64,000 nucleotides of DNA. It comes from Kuschelorhynchus macadamiae (lineage: Eukaryota; Arthropoda; Insecta; Coleoptera; Curculionidae). The position numbers and the translations under genes were made by a program. The stretch is taken from positions 1,528,001 to 1,592,000 of the forward strand of contig JAUTXW010001306.1 in NCBI GenBank assembly GCA_030620095.1, written 5' to 3'. The notes under the pieces are model-generated. The model did no database searches. It was not told the origin of the DNA and worked only from the letters and a program-made list of their open reading frames with translations. This document shows, in pieces, positions 31,691-42,282 of this stretch. Position 1 is the first letter of the stretch, and every line of letters starts with the position of its first letter.

Positions 31691-33131
31691 TTGAAGTAAA
31701 TTCCATTATTGCAATCGAGAAGCCAATATTTCTGCTCTTTTTGTGGGCAATTTAGACTTCTCGAAAGTGTTCGATACTTTAGATCTCCTATTATTCTTGG
31801 CTATTCTCCATTATATTGGTCTAAGTGAAAACGCTGTAAATTTTTTTTCAAGTTTTTTTCGAGATCTAAAACAGTGTGTAATTCTTGATGGGGATTTATC
31901 TACTGAACTATTCGTTGATAGTGGCGTGCCGCAGGGATCCATTAATAGTCATCCGCTATATTCTGTATATATTTCAAATCTGCCGAACGTTATTAAAAAA
32001 TGCAAATATCAATATTATGCAGACGATACACAAATATATTTCTGTTTTAAAAAACAGGACATCGTTGAAGGATGTCAGGCTCTTAATACCGATCTCAAAG
32101 AACTTCAAAAATCTTCACTAGATCTTTCCTTACATCTTAATCCAAAAAAATGTTGAATTTTGATTTTTGGTAGGAGGAATGATATGGATAGCGGTAGGGA
32201 GTTAGTTAATATAAAAATCGGAAACTCTACCCTACCGGTTAAAGATAATGTGAGAAATCTGGGCGTTATATTCGACAAAGATCTTAGATTTGACAACCAT
32301 GTCTCTTAATGTATACAACGAGCTTACATTAGACTAAAGCTTATATACAGTAATCATCACGAATTACTAAAAAAACTTAAAATAGTGCTTTCTGACTCCC
32401 TTGTGCTCTCCATATTTAACCATGGTGATGTAGTTTATGGATATAGTCTAAAAGCTATTCAGAAGCACAGAATCTAAAAAGTTCAAAACCCCTGTTTACG
32501 TCTATATGGTATCCGAAAGCGGGAACGAATATCTTATAAATAATAGGATGCAAGGTGGTTGAATATGGAGAATAGAAGGAGGCTTCACTAAACATGTTGG
32601 TATCATAAAATTCTTCTTTTTAAGAAACCTCCCTACCTATATAAGAGAATAATATTTAGATCTCATGTGCATAACCTAAATGTTCGGTTCCGTGGTACAA
32701 TAACTCCACCTTTGCATAAATTTACCATGTTTGAACGTTCTTTTACGTATAATACTGCCAAATTGTGTAACTCTGTTCCGAATCATCTCGAATACCTCAC
32801 ACCACTAAAGAAACAAACTTTTTAAATATTATTTTGATAGGCAGGCCACGATATAATAATAACTGTAGTTAGAACTATGCTTTTATTTACTCCGCTTTCC
32901 TTTCTTTTTTATATACTCCCTTTAGAAGGAACAAGTAGTTAGGAAATATGTTTGTTTATATTGTAAGCATGTTGTTTTTAAGGTTAAGTTAATAAGGGTG
33001 GATAACACTTAGGAGCTATCTATATCTGGACTTCGTCTGTCATTACATTTTAAAAATTTACACATCTAAATACTTACTGTAAATCATTTACCTCTGTAAT
33101 GTAGAAATAAAGACATAATAACAATAATAAT
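31691..33131 (+). mobile_element. CR1/Jockey-like non-LTR retrotransposon, 5'-truncated
   Basis: Plus-strand LINE 3' half. It starts in the RT at about 31691 with sequence resembling the 'ALVLLDFSKAFDTLDH' region and ends at AATAAAGACATAATAACAAT (33104-33123) followed by an AAT-rich tail. The RT retains palm motifs and YADD, and the thumb follows in the same frame after one stop. Related in type to the LINE at 56.5-62.1 kb (similar YADDTQ and NLGxIxDxDLRF motifs) but not the same family. Confidence 0.85.
31743..32156 (+). pseudogene. Non-LTR reverse transcriptase, palm region
   Basis: A 137-codon open frame with LDFSKVFDTLD (first catalytic Asp motif, AFDT-type with a Val), VDSGVPQGSINSHPLYSVYI (primer grip region, SP changed to SH) and YQYYADDTQIYF (catalytic YADD). 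LDLSLHLNPKKC follows and then a stop. After it the same frame continues as IFGRRNDMDSG, NVRNLGVIFDKDLRFDNHVS and SDSLVLSIFNHGD to about 32470, then AKLCNSVPNHL near 32770. This is the RT and thumb of the LINE above. Stops at about 32157 and 32309 make it inactive. Confidence 0.87.
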
Positions 33132-33489
33132 TATTGACGATCCATTTCTCAACAAATGTTGCGTTCCAAGCCCATCCCGGATGCATGCATCAAAAGGAGT
33201 GGGCTAGTTCTATGTGTTGTCCTGTAAGAATTTTCTGACTATGTGGCAAGTACTAAGCAGGACTGCCTTCTGGATGTCGATGAAGGTGTTAGTAGGCAGT
33301 CCTATGATTTTCAGGTTATTTTCTAGTGTTTTTGGAACTAGTCCAGTTGATGATACGATTATCGGTAAGACATGAACCTTATTCAGTCGCCACATCTGCT
33401 CTATCTCGATGGCCAGCTCCGCATATTTGACCTTTTTCTCTTGATATTTATCCAACACGTGGTTATTGTTGGGTACAGCGACATCTACC
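33132..33489 (-). mobile_element. Dong-like LINE fragment 0 (3' end only)
   Basis: Minus-strand fragment holding only the C-terminal part of the restriction-like endonuclease. The frame 33210-33491 carries VDVAVPNNNHVLDKYQEKKV, AELAIEIEQMWRL and IQKAVLLSTCHIVRKFL. It starts right at an ATAATATTATTATTATG run (33490-33508) and its 3' end reaches AATAATAATTATTG near 33118-33135. It is one of four similar units in head-to-tail order. Confidence 0.85.
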
Positions 33490-35023
33490 AAATAATATTA
33501 TTATTATGACTTGTTGCCTCACAGTATTCCTGTGGTTATATTTTCTACTTACGGGATTATACCAAGTCATTGCAAAAAATAAAAATAAAAAAAAGGAAAT
33601 GGAAAAAAACAATTATTGTGTATTAAGAAATGATCTAACCATGCTACATGTTTTCAAAATGACTGATTTTTGGATGTTCCTGTGAATGTCTGTATTAAGT
33701 CCTAATTGAGCCAAATGCGGTGTAAACGTTGTTGGGGTGAGACTTGTTACTGATATGACGAGAGGAACAATGGTGACTCTTTCTTGTTTCCACAGCCTTT
33801 TTACTTCCATTGCCAAGTCGGTGTATTTGGCGATCTTCTCATTGTATTTCGCTTGGATGTTCTCGTCGTTGAGGACAGCCATGTCAATTAAATAAGCGAT
33901 TTTCTCTTTTTTGGATTGAAAGGTGATATCGACTCTGTTTGCGGGGATTGTTTTATCTGTGTGGATGTCAATATCCCAGTAGAGCTTGTAGTCTTCATTT
34001 TCAAGTATGGATGTTGGTGTATAATGGTAGTAAGGGTCTGTGTTCTCCGTAAGTTTGTATGTTGTGGCTAATGCTTGATGAACGACCTTCGCTGCTGAGT
34101 TGTGTCTCGCGGTGTATTCGGTTCCGGCCATTATTCTACATCCACTCGTTATGTGATCGATCGTTTCTCTCTGCTGGTGACATCTCCTAAACCTCTCGTC
34201 TTCAATAATTGTGTCCTTGATGATGTGCTTTCGGTAGTTTCTGGTTGCTATGACTTTGTCCTGAATGGCAAGCAGTAAGCCTTCTGTTTCGGGGAACAGC
34301 TGCTCTTCTTGTAACTACGCTTTTTATGTATATGGTCTTGCTTTATGTGGTATCTGTGTCTTCCGTGAAGTGTTTTTTCAGACCAGGTGTTCATCTTTTC
34401 TAGGATTGGATGTGACTGTGTGCGTTTGCTGCGTGGCTCGTTTGAGACAGGTCGAGCGGTGTATAATTCTTGTCTGCCTTCACTATTGCCTGATGAAGGT
34501 TAGATTGTTTGTTGTGGAAGACTTTTCTGAGTTTGTTTTTTATTTATTGTATTGTATATCTATAATTCCCCTCCCTCCTTCTTTTGTCTCGATGGTGAGT
34601 CTTTCCTTGCATGCGTTGGGATGTAACTTCCTGTGATTAGTGAATTCAGAGCTTATGAGAATGTGAATGGTTTCTATATCTGTGTGTGACAATTTAATGA
34701 TACCAAACGAATACGTAAGAATAGGTATGGCGAAGGTGTTAATAGCTTTCGTTAGATTTCTGGAATTCGGTTTTGTTTTTAGTAGCTTTGTGAGTCTGGT
34801 TTTAAATTTCGTCTTGAGCTCTGATTTGATGAGTGTCGTTAATTTTGGTGCTTTGATGAAAGCCTAGGTATCCGTATGTTTCTCCTTTGAGCATGTTATC
34901 TATAGTTTCATTGTTGATTGTTTCCCTCGTAGGGTGGTCATTCCACTGTCCCTTGTTGATATGAAGTAGCTTGCATTTACTTATACCAAATTCCATATTG
35001 ATATTATTATTATTATTATTATT
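33490..35023 (-). mobile_element. Dong-like LINE fragment 1 (5'-truncated)
   Basis: Minus-strand fragment beginning at an (ATT)n run (35001-35023) and ending at AATAATAT (33490-33508). It covers RT sequence after the palm (MEFGISKCKLLHINKG near 34990), a zinc-knuckle-like RCHQQRETIDHITSGC near 34170, and the intact-looking endonuclease region at 33613-34131. AAT runs mark both ends, consistent with insertion into TAA repeats, which is known for Dong-type elements. Confidence 0.87.
33613..34131 (-). pseudogene. Restriction-like endonuclease domain of Dong-like LINE
   Basis: A 172-codon open frame, the best preserved endonuclease in the cluster. It opens with AGTEYTARHNSAAKVVHQ, the part following a zinc-knuckle, then YKLYWDIDIHTDKTIPANRV, DITFQSKKEKIAYLIDMAV (K...D of the endonuclease core, normally RPDI ... 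IDVAVP) and EKIAKYTDLAMEVKRLW. It closes with IQKSVILKTCSMVRSFLN. In R2/R4/NeSL-type elements this domain nicks the target DNA that primes reverse transcription. The Pro of RPDI is Val here. The upstream RT is truncated at the AAT run, so no complete protein can be made. Confidence 0.85.
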
Positions 35024-35785
35024 CAAAGTTTTCTCGCTGTTTTGCTGATTTCCATGTGACAGGTTGTCCCAAGTCAGCATGTCTGTTCTATTGTAGATAT
35101 TTTCTGACAATATTGGTTGTCTTCAGTATTACTGCTTTATGGATGATACCATGTATGCGCGGATTCAGGTCCAAAGCTTCAATGTGTTTTCTTTTCTGAA
35201 ATGTTTTGTTGTTATGCCTATGACTGACATTACGACCGGTATTATTTGGACCGTTTCTTGCTTCCAGAGTTCTTTTATGTCTGCAGCTAATGGCGTGTAT
35301 TTTGTTATTTTTTCTTGTTCTTTCTGCGTGATATTTGTATTTGGTATTGCTATGTCTATTATGAATGTCTTGTTTTCTCTTTTGTTTATGAGAGTAGTAA
35401 TGTCAAGCTTATTGCTTACAACTGTTTTGTCTGTGTGAATTGTTCTGTCCCAGTATAGTTTAAATTGATCGTTTTCTAGTACGTTTTCAGGTATGTATGT
35501 TTAGTATGGGTTTGCTTTTGTATAAGGTTGTGTTTAATTGCGAGTTCTTGGTGGATGATTTTTGGAGCGTTGTTATGTCTCTCGGTATATTCAGTGACTG
35601 CCAATATTTTACAGCCCCCCGTTATGTGTTCTATAGTTTCGATATTTTGTATATGTATTTCCTATAATTTCGTGTAGCTATAACACCATCTTGGATCACT
35701 AGTTAAAATCCTTCTGTCTCGAGAAATAGTTGTCTTGTTTGTAGCCATTTGTATGTATATTGTTTGTCTATATTTGGGTCTTGCA

Positions 35786-36166
35786 TTATGTTGTAGTGTT
35801 TGCCGTGTATAGCTTTTCTGGATCATTGTTCTTTTTCTGGTTTGTTGAGTGTCTGGTTTGTATTTCTACTGGTACATTGTTTTGATTTAGGTTTAATGGA
35901 GTGTATTGTTTGTCTGTTTGGACCATTGCTTGGTGTAGTTGAGTGTTTCTATGTTGAAAGTAATTTCGCATGGTCTTTACTTGTTTATCATGTATTATGT
36001 GTGGGTCTAATAGTCCTCTACTTGCATTTGGATGATGTTTACAATGTTCTGTGAAGATGATCCCGTTAAGCCTATTGAGATCTTCTATATCGGTGTCTGA
36101 CCATTTTATTACTCCAAATGAATATGTGAGGACAGGAATGGCGTAGGTGTTTATGGCTTTGATCAT
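35786..36166 (-). pseudogene. Dong-like RT C-terminal region
   Basis: A 126-codon open frame in fragment 2. It begins MIKAINTYAIPVLTYSFGVI, the usual thumb-region motif of this LINE type, continues with WSDTDIEDLNRLNGIIFTEH and HHPNASRG, and then NYFQHRN and LHQAMVQTDKQYTPLNLNQ. A zinc-knuckle would normally come next but is interrupted by stops. It confirms that fragment 2 belongs to the same family as the plus-strand copy at 14.6-16.9 kb, which has a similar block (AINTAVLQF). Confidence 0.82.
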
Positions 36167-36327
36167 ATTTTTAGCATTTAGTTTCGATTTAATTATCTTA
36201 GTGATTCTGTGTTTCTATTTTCTATTGAGTTGTTGTTTTATATGTATGTGTTTTATGCTTGTATTCTAGTCAAATCCTAGATATTTATATGTTTCCTCTG
36301 GTTCCATGTTTTTAAGTGTTTCATTGT

Positions 36328-36580
36328 TTAGTGTCTCTGTGTTTGTTCCGCTTTATATTTTCCTCTGTCTTTGTAGTTTGTTTTACATTTGTTCATGCCA
36401 AATTCCACTCCTGTATCTTTTTTAAATTTTTGTGTTATTTTTAGGAGTGCTTGCAATTGTGTTTTGTTTTGGGCAAATATCTTTATATCATCCATGTATA
36501 GTAGATGGTTTAATGTATGTTGTACTGTGTTTTGATGTTTAATTTGATAACTACATCTTGTACTGTTTCGGATAGTAACT
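36328..36580 (-). pseudogene. Dong-like RT palm (YMDD)
   Basis: RT palm and following region of fragment 2. The segment HQNTVQHTLNHLLYMDDIKI carries the catalytic YMDD, followed by QALLKITQKFKKDTGVEFGM and NKCK, and then a frame break. The open frame 36328-36732 that holds this palm also includes the last residues of the neighbouring fragment 3 (EKIGIDKKIV, CHIVRRYLW) fused in frame at about 36600. That apparent fusion is a junction between two independent LINE fragments, not a real protein. Confidence 0.85.
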
Positions 36581-36600
36581 ATAATCTGTTCTTTAAAGAA

Positions 36601-37283
36601 CAATAGTTCTTGCCACAAATAGCGACGAACGATATGACAAGTTTCCAGGATCGCAGCTTTTTGTGCAATGGTCACTATCTTTTTGTCGATTCCAATCTTC
36701 TCTAGGTTGCTGCAGAATTTCTTTTCAACCATCCCATTAATGGATATTATGAAAGGAACAACTTCTATTTTTCCTAACCGGTAAATAGTTTTTTTATAGT
36801 AATTAGTTTTTTTGGTACTTCGTTACTTTTTCAACATACGTTTTCCTAATGTTCTCATCCAATGATACTGCTAGATACTAGCTACTAAAGCGGAACGGTT
36901 TATCTAGTCAAGAATCAGTATACCTGGTTTGTTATTCGTCACTGTTCTGTCCGTAATGGTCAAATTATTCCAGTATACTTTAACCTCATCATTTTCAAGA
37001 ACTGTACTTGGATAATACTTGAAGTAAGGTGTTATAGTATTTATCAGTTTATAGTTATGACCTGTGACTATGAAGGATTTTGGTGATGTCGTTGTGGTGG
37101 TTAAGGTATTCTTTTGGAGCTATAACACTACATCCTCCTGATATGTACTGGATGGACTCTTGTTTTTGACCACATACTCTACAGAGATCGGAAGGTATGT
37201 TTTGTTTAAGTACATGTTTAACATAGCTTCGTATTGCAATAACTTGATCTTGAATAGCATCTATCATCCCTTCAGTTTTTCTC
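36601..37283 (-). mobile_element. Dong-like LINE fragment 3
   Basis: Minus-strand fragment starting at an (ATT)n run (37284-37331). The first frame (37055-37267) reads MIDAIQDQVIAIRSYVKHVL and LCRVCGQKQESIQYISGGC, a CCHC-like knuckle. Later come degraded endonuclease sequence and the terminal KAAILETCHIVRRYLW near 36620. The RT palm is missing. Confidence 0.84.
37055..37267 (-). pseudogene. Dong-like zinc-knuckle region
   Basis: A 70-codon open frame starting just inside the (ATT)n boundary. MIDAIQDQVIAIRSYVKHVL is followed by LCRVCGQKQESIQYISGGCS, a Cys-x2-Cys ... Cys arrangement typical of the knuckle between the RT and the endonuclease of R4/NeSL-type proteins. Then come IAPKEYLNHHNDITK and a stop. 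The knuckle probably holds element RNA or target DNA in this family. This is a remnant. Confidence 0.8.
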
Positions 37284-37331
37284 TTATTATTATCATTATT
37301 ATTATTATTATTATTGTTATTATTATTATTA
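37284..37331. repeat. (ATT)n microsatellite
   Basis: 48 bp of ATT repeats with two interruptions. It marks the 5' boundary of the minus-strand Dong-like fragment 3. Confidence 0.95.
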
Positions 37332-37859
37332 CTTTCCCATACATGTAGGGTGAATTGTCATAATAAGCATGGATCTATAAAACCGGAGCCAACTGAGATT
37401 TTTGCATTGTTAATTAGTATAATAAAATAAGTAAGATTTTGCTATTTTGGTTTCGGAAACATTTTTGCTGTTCCCCAGTGATTGAAATATTGCTCAAAAA
37501 CTACTTATTAGACGAAAATAATTGAGACCTTTTTCCTTTAGAACATACTGCCAATTGAGAAAAAGTTGTTAAAATTGAAGAAAAGAGGTGGCGTCCAATT
37601 TTTTCCGTGAAAAATAACCCATCGTATTACCCCAAATGATGCCTCTTTATGTCATAAAAACGGGTTTTAAATTTCAATTTGATATCTATAATCTGATATT
37701 AATATATAATAAATCCAGATTTTTGAAATTTTCTTTTACACCCTGTGTTTCAGAAATAATCTTTTCTAATTGCTTTGACCTAAATCTTTAGAATATTTTC
37801 CTTTCCTCTCGAAATACCCTGTATAGTGTAGATCTTAAAACACTCCTCGAGTGTGAGGT
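37332..37859. other. No recognisable gene; two ACCCTGT motifs
   Basis: AT-rich sequence with ACACCCTGTGTTTC (37738) and ATACCCTGTATAG (37810), motifs that resemble ends of the non-autonomous elements elsewhere in the window. No coding sequence seen. Confidence 0.5.
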
Positions 37860-38960
37860 TTTAAAAATTATATCAGTCTCAAGTGGAGTCTTTGGTGATG
37901 GCAAAACAAATTCTCATAATGCTGGTAAAGTTATTTCGACAACTAACGTCATTGGCCAGACGTTTAATAATATCAAATTGGATCGTGCTGATACAGTACT
38001 TCGACTTAAGTTCATGATAAGAAAGTATCTATAGATCATTTATTGTTATTCTAACGCTTGAGTATTACTAAAACCTTTGAGTATCAACTTGAATAATTTT
38101 TTGAATATGAAATAGCTCCTTATCCGTTATCACTTTTTGATGCAATTCAATGTGTAAATATTTAAAATGATAACATAAATGCTACTTACGTCATTGATGG
38201 AGGCGGCTTTCTTTTACATCGTGTTGTTTGGGATCGAGAGAACATATTCGATATCATTTTTGATAAATACATCTATTTCAATCAACGTTATTGTATATCC
38301 ACCGTTTATACTGCTTACAAAAAAAAATAAAACCTGCAGAATCAGGGCGCTGGACTACTAAAACATCTTCGTTTGCATATGTTCTGTTTTATCGATTTAT
38401 GACTATTTCAACAAAAATTCCTTGCTAATGCTCATAACAAGATTAACAAGATTCGGTTTACTTCAATGTCATCGGAAAAATTGAATGCTGCTGATATTTC
38501 TGTCAAACAAGCTGCGTTTCAGCAGCTTTTAGAAAATGTACAACCCAAGAATTAAAATTATTTGAGAAAGCGTAATAATTTAATTCGATGTGCTGAAATA
38601 TTTATAAAAATCGACTATATATACGATATCCGAATATAATTATATAGTCTATTCAAATTCAAGATGCAGTATATATAAACAAAAATGGTTGTGCCAGCAA
38701 TATGCCTTTAAATAAAAATAGTCGATTATGATATAAGTTTTCAGTAAACTTTTAAAAGCGTATTGCACTCACAATCACTTTTGTTTACATGCACTGCATC
38801 TTCTTCTTGAGATGTATGAAGCTCCAAAAAATATTGGTTCCATAAACAGCAATAAACATTTAAGTTTTGTGAGTACGCGCCAGAATAAAGTCCTACAGTT
38901 ATTCAGTCTTCCTCCAACATCTAGTGCTACTAGACGTTGAATTGAATACAACAGATGATG
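37860..38960 (+). pseudogene. Multicopy PIN-like repeat protein, C-terminal half
   Basis: Broken plus-strand relic. Segments in order: GVFGDGKTNSHNAGKV, FFEYEIAPYPLSLFDAIQC near 38100, NATYVIDGGGFLLHRVVWDR (about 38175-38235), FDKYIYFNQRY, QQKFLANAHNKIRFTSMSS (38405-38470), and finally LYEAPKKFGSINSNKHLSFV with LPPTSSATRR (38810-38935). VIDGGxLLHRVVW is the start of a PIN/FEN-like domain in the family I recall. The first half of this kind of protein is at 29236-30300. If they were one gene, about 7.5 kb of insertions now separate them. The last 100 bp repeats at 42316 because of the tandem duplication. Confidence 0.6.
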
Positions 38961-40014
38961 ATGCTTATGAAATCAGTGCGCAGCCAGTTGATGAAGAAGA
39001 AAAAGAAGATGATGAATGCAATTGAAGAAATAGAATTCGCAGATAATTAATGAACATTAGGAAAAATATGAAATTCAGAATACTTCAAATCCTCACAAAT
39101 GATCATCCGTCGGAGAAAAATGCAAAGACCTTTTTTGTAGAAAATTATACTTATAAATAAAATAAGACCTCTAAATTTTATAATAGCTGTTTTTACGATA
39201 ATTCTTTACCATAAGAGAAATATCGGCAAACATATAGACATAACAACAGAGAAATGGAATGGTTTTGATTTGAACGAAATCATACATTATAAAAAGAACT
39301 ACTTATTTGTCCTAATGCATGGACATATATGTCTTGCCTATACATAGAATAAAATATATATTGGCTCGAAAAATTAAAATTAATTTTTAAGGCCGTTCTA
39401 ATACTATAAAAATAACTTTTGTGATATTTAATATATCCTTAGGTTAGTGGGGATGCAGTTTAATGTATATAAAAAGCCAAATTAAGGTGTGGAACCCTTT
39501 CGGGATCAATTTATCCCTTCCTCAGGACTTTTCTAACTAACTAACTAATAAGTATGATACGTTTGAACTCACCAATGTGGGTTTGCTATTGAAATAAAAA
39601 CATACTCTGAAGAAGACACACATTTAGATGCATCAAATCATCGTTCTGTTTATTTAAAAATTTTAGAAGTTGAAAGATTGATAGCGAAAAATGAATTTAA
39701 AAACATTTAAAAATATGTCCGTTCTGGGACTTCATTTTGTTAACTAGCAAACACGTTTTTTTTAGAGGTATTTTAAACACGAAAGTAGAGGGGATGTGAG
39801 TGAGAGAGATACAAATAATATTTTTAACAAGAGAAAAGAAATAGAGAGAGCATACTAAATTGGTAGTTTAAAGGCCCAACACAGAAGGATGACGGGTTGC
39901 CTGTCTTACAGTGGTATGTATACAATGCTCAACCTAATTCGATTTAATTTATGAAAATATATACATAGCAATACGTTTATTTTATAATGGAAATTAATTA
40001 CGAGGATAAGTGCG
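38961..40014. other. Noncoding spacer of duplicated block
   Basis: AT-rich sequence with a CTAACTAACTAACTAA run near 39535 and the motif GGGATCAATTTATCCC near 39500. No gene recognised. The same sequence recurs at 42441-43494. Confidence 0.6.
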
Positions 40015-40089
40015 AAAGAAGAAGAAGAATTTTAAATTTGTATGGGCGCATCAGCATTTATGAGCCATTTAGCGCCCAGATTTTGTGTT

Positions 40090-40600
40090 TTATAATTTTC
40101 CGTATAATAGTAATTCTTTTAGATATTCTAAAATTGATGGGAAGTTATTTTTATTTAGCAGGTCTTTTAGATTATTATAGTTTAGTTTATATTTAATTCT
40201 TACATTATTATAGTTGGGACATTCTAATAGTATATGCTTTATGTTTGTTTGTGTATGACAATTCGTGCAAAGAGTGGGGTGTTCCTTTTTTAAAAGGTAT
40301 TCGTGTGTGTATTTTGAATGACCCATAAGGCATCTATTTAAGATACATTGTTCTTTACGATTGTACTTATCTGTGGAGATCTCTGGGTAGAATTTTGGCT
40401 TTATTTCATATAGTTTATTTCTGTTTTTGTGTTGTTCCCAGTCAGCTTGAACCCATTGTTGGATTAGTTGTTTTAAATATGGGATTAAATCTTTTTGTGT
40501 GTAGAGTTGTAAACATGGTCTTCCATCTGTGAGAGCTTCTTTAGCTAGTTGATCGGCTTTTTCATTACCTATGATTCCCACGTGACTGGGAATCCATATA
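40090..40600 (-). pseudogene. I-like RNase H tail and C-terminal zinc-knuckle (copy 1)
   Basis: Open frame of 163 codons after a frameshift. It starts at the conserved PSHVGIIGNEKADQLAKEA (final RNase H motif), followed by QADWEQHKNRNKLYEIKP, RKEQCILNRCLMGHSKYTHE, LLKKEHPTLCTNCHTQTNIK and HILLECPNYN. The CTNC...H...C spacing is a CCHC-like knuckle found at the end of I-clade ORF2. Identical sequence occurs in copy 2 (43570-44061). Confidence 0.88.
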
Positions 40601-40604
40601 AATA

Positions 40605-41504
40605 CTATCTTAAAGTTTTCTCTATGGAGTGATGGAAGCCTTGTATAGTTTTGATGGAGTTGACTGAGTCAGTTGCTATTAGCCAGTGGTGAATATTTGT
40701 TGTCTGTATGAATATTAGTGATTTATATATAGCAAACAATTCGGCAGACATAATGCATGAGTGTTTATTCAGTTTGTATTTACTTTGTCCTGAAGAGCAA
40801 TAGAAGGCGCATCCTGCATTTTCTTTGGTTTTAGATCCATCTGTATAAATCAAATTGTATCTTTTGTATTGTGTGTTGATTGTGTTTTTGAATTCAGAGA
40901 TGATCAAAGAGGTTGGGTATGACTTTTTATCATATTTTAAGAGAGAATAGTCGTAATAGAATTGAGGGAAGTTCCAAGGGGGAAATTTATATAATGGGGA
41001 TGAGGGGTAGGCAGGAAGAGAAAGATCATGTCTTCTTGATAATAGATAATAACGGCCATTAGAGCTAAGTCTGGTCTTAAGACTTTCGTAATACTGGATT
41101 GTAAGAAGGTTTTTAAAGAATTTATTGTGTGTCTCAATAAAAGGTCTAAACCAGAGGTTAGTAGAATACTTCATGAGAAGGTATGTTCTTCTATGAGTAA
41201 GTGACATAGTCTTGGTGAGGCATTGAAGGCTTGTTATCGGTGTTGTGCGAAAGGCGCCGCAAGCGAGTCTAAGACATCCAGACTGGACAGGGTCTAATTT
41301 CATGACATATGAGGTTCGAGCAGAAAAATATATTATACTGCCATAATCTAGTTTTGGTAGGATTAGGGATTGATATAATTTAACAATAGTGTGGCAGTCA
41401 GATCCCCATTTGGTGTTTGAGAGCATTTTCAATAGGTTCATATCGGATAAACACTTGGCTCTAAGATGGTTTATATGTTCATTCATATTGTATTTGTTGT
41501 CCAA
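40605..41504 (-). pseudogene. I-like RT thumb and RNase H first half (copy 1)
   Basis: 299-codon open frame. It begins DNKYNMNEHINHLRAKCLSD, part of the thumb, then KLDYGSIIYFSARTSYVMKL and QSGCLRLACGAFRTTPITS. From about residue 215 comes an RNase H: LIYTDGSKTKENAGCAFYCS, IMSAELFAIYKSLIF and LIATDSVNSIKT, which supply three of the usual acidic residues (TDGS, AEL, TDS). A frameshift just before 40605 separates it from the rest of RNase H at 40090-40581. The equivalent frame in copy 2 ends earlier because of an extra one-base deletion. Confidence 0.9.
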
Positions 41505-41718
41505 AATTAGGCCCAGAAACTTGGTATATTCCTGGTTTGGAATGGCATTGTTTGAGAGTGATAGATTGTTAATTCTGGGGCACGATCTTCTCCTACAAAA
41601 GTGGACGGTCGATGATTTGGTGGGAGAAAGAATTTAGACAGATTTGTAGTTGTCTATTACATACTCTGGAGCTGGATGATGAATAGTAGATGACTAGGTC
41701 ATCGGCGTATAGTTTGTA

Positions 41719-42282
41719 TTATATATGAAAGGAAATAAATATATCAATGGCAGTTAGAGCAATTAGGAAAAGCGTTAGACTTATTACAGATCCTTGCGGT
41801 ATTCCGTTTTCAAGGGGGTAAGTGTCAGAAAATATTCTATCCAGTCTCACCTTAAACGATCTGTCATATAGAAATCCTTTGATGAATTCAGGGAGAGCTC
41901 CTCTCAGACCCCAGTCGTGTAGTGTTTTGAGAATTCCATATTTCCGTGTTATGTCAAAGGCTTTGTCGAGATCTAGAAATACTGCAACAAGATGATGTTT
42001 TTTATATATGGAATCATGTATGTCTATGTCTAGTCCTACTAGATGATCAAGGGTGGAGTGGTTTTTTCGGAAGCCATATTGATATTTGTTTATTAGTGCA
42101 TTCTTTTCCAGGAACCAACTTAATCGAAAGTTTACCATTCTCTCCATTATTTTTCCTAAATGGTTATTAAGAGATATGGGGCGGTAAGCGGATGTGATGT
42201 TTTTTGGTTTATTTGGTTTATGGATGGGAATTAACGTAGAGGTTCTCCAACAGTCAGGGTAGACTTGTCCTTGCCAAATCAT
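41719..42282 (-). pseudogene. I-like RT, fingers and palm (copy 1)
   Basis: 187-codon open frame. It has CWRTSTLIPIHKP, YRPISLNNHLGKIMERMV, INKYQYGFRKNHST, VAVFLDLDKAFDITRKYGIL (first catalytic Asp) and NGIPQGSVISLTLFLIAL. A frame change then precedes the YADD motif near 41690 (KLYADDLVIYY). Codon usage is unremarkable. Truncated upstream because copy 1 ends at 42315. Identical to copy 2 except for one residue near its end (FHI versus SHI). Confidence 0.9.

Larger units (their letters stand above)
35024..36600 (-). mobile_element. Dong-like LINE fragment 2
   Basis: Minus-strand LINE fragment. From 36600 down: HLLYMDDIKIFAQNKTQLQ (palm with YMDD, about 36480), GVEFGMNKCK, MIKAINTYAIPVLTYSFGVI (36166-36100), LLDPHIIHDK, sequence with YIPENV, YWDRTIHTDKTVVS and INKRENKTFIIDIAIPNT (35340-35490), and a 3' UTR ending at an AAT run near 35023. 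It joins fragment 3 at about 36600 without an obvious AAT run. Confidence 0.87.

Noticed and set aside
34265..34636. 123-codon plus-strand frame rich in Cys and Phe
   Set aside because: It is the antisense shadow of the Dong-like fragment 1 on the minus strand. The same applies to 35139-35438 and 35800-36054.
38961..40014. Possible promoter or gene in the noncoding spacer of the duplication
   Set aside because: No open frame or motif; the CTAA run is a simple repeat.
39987..40196. 69-codon plus-strand frame, present again at 43467-43676
   Set aside because: It overlaps the 3' end of the I-like LINE antisense and has no motif. It is duplicated only because the block is duplicated.
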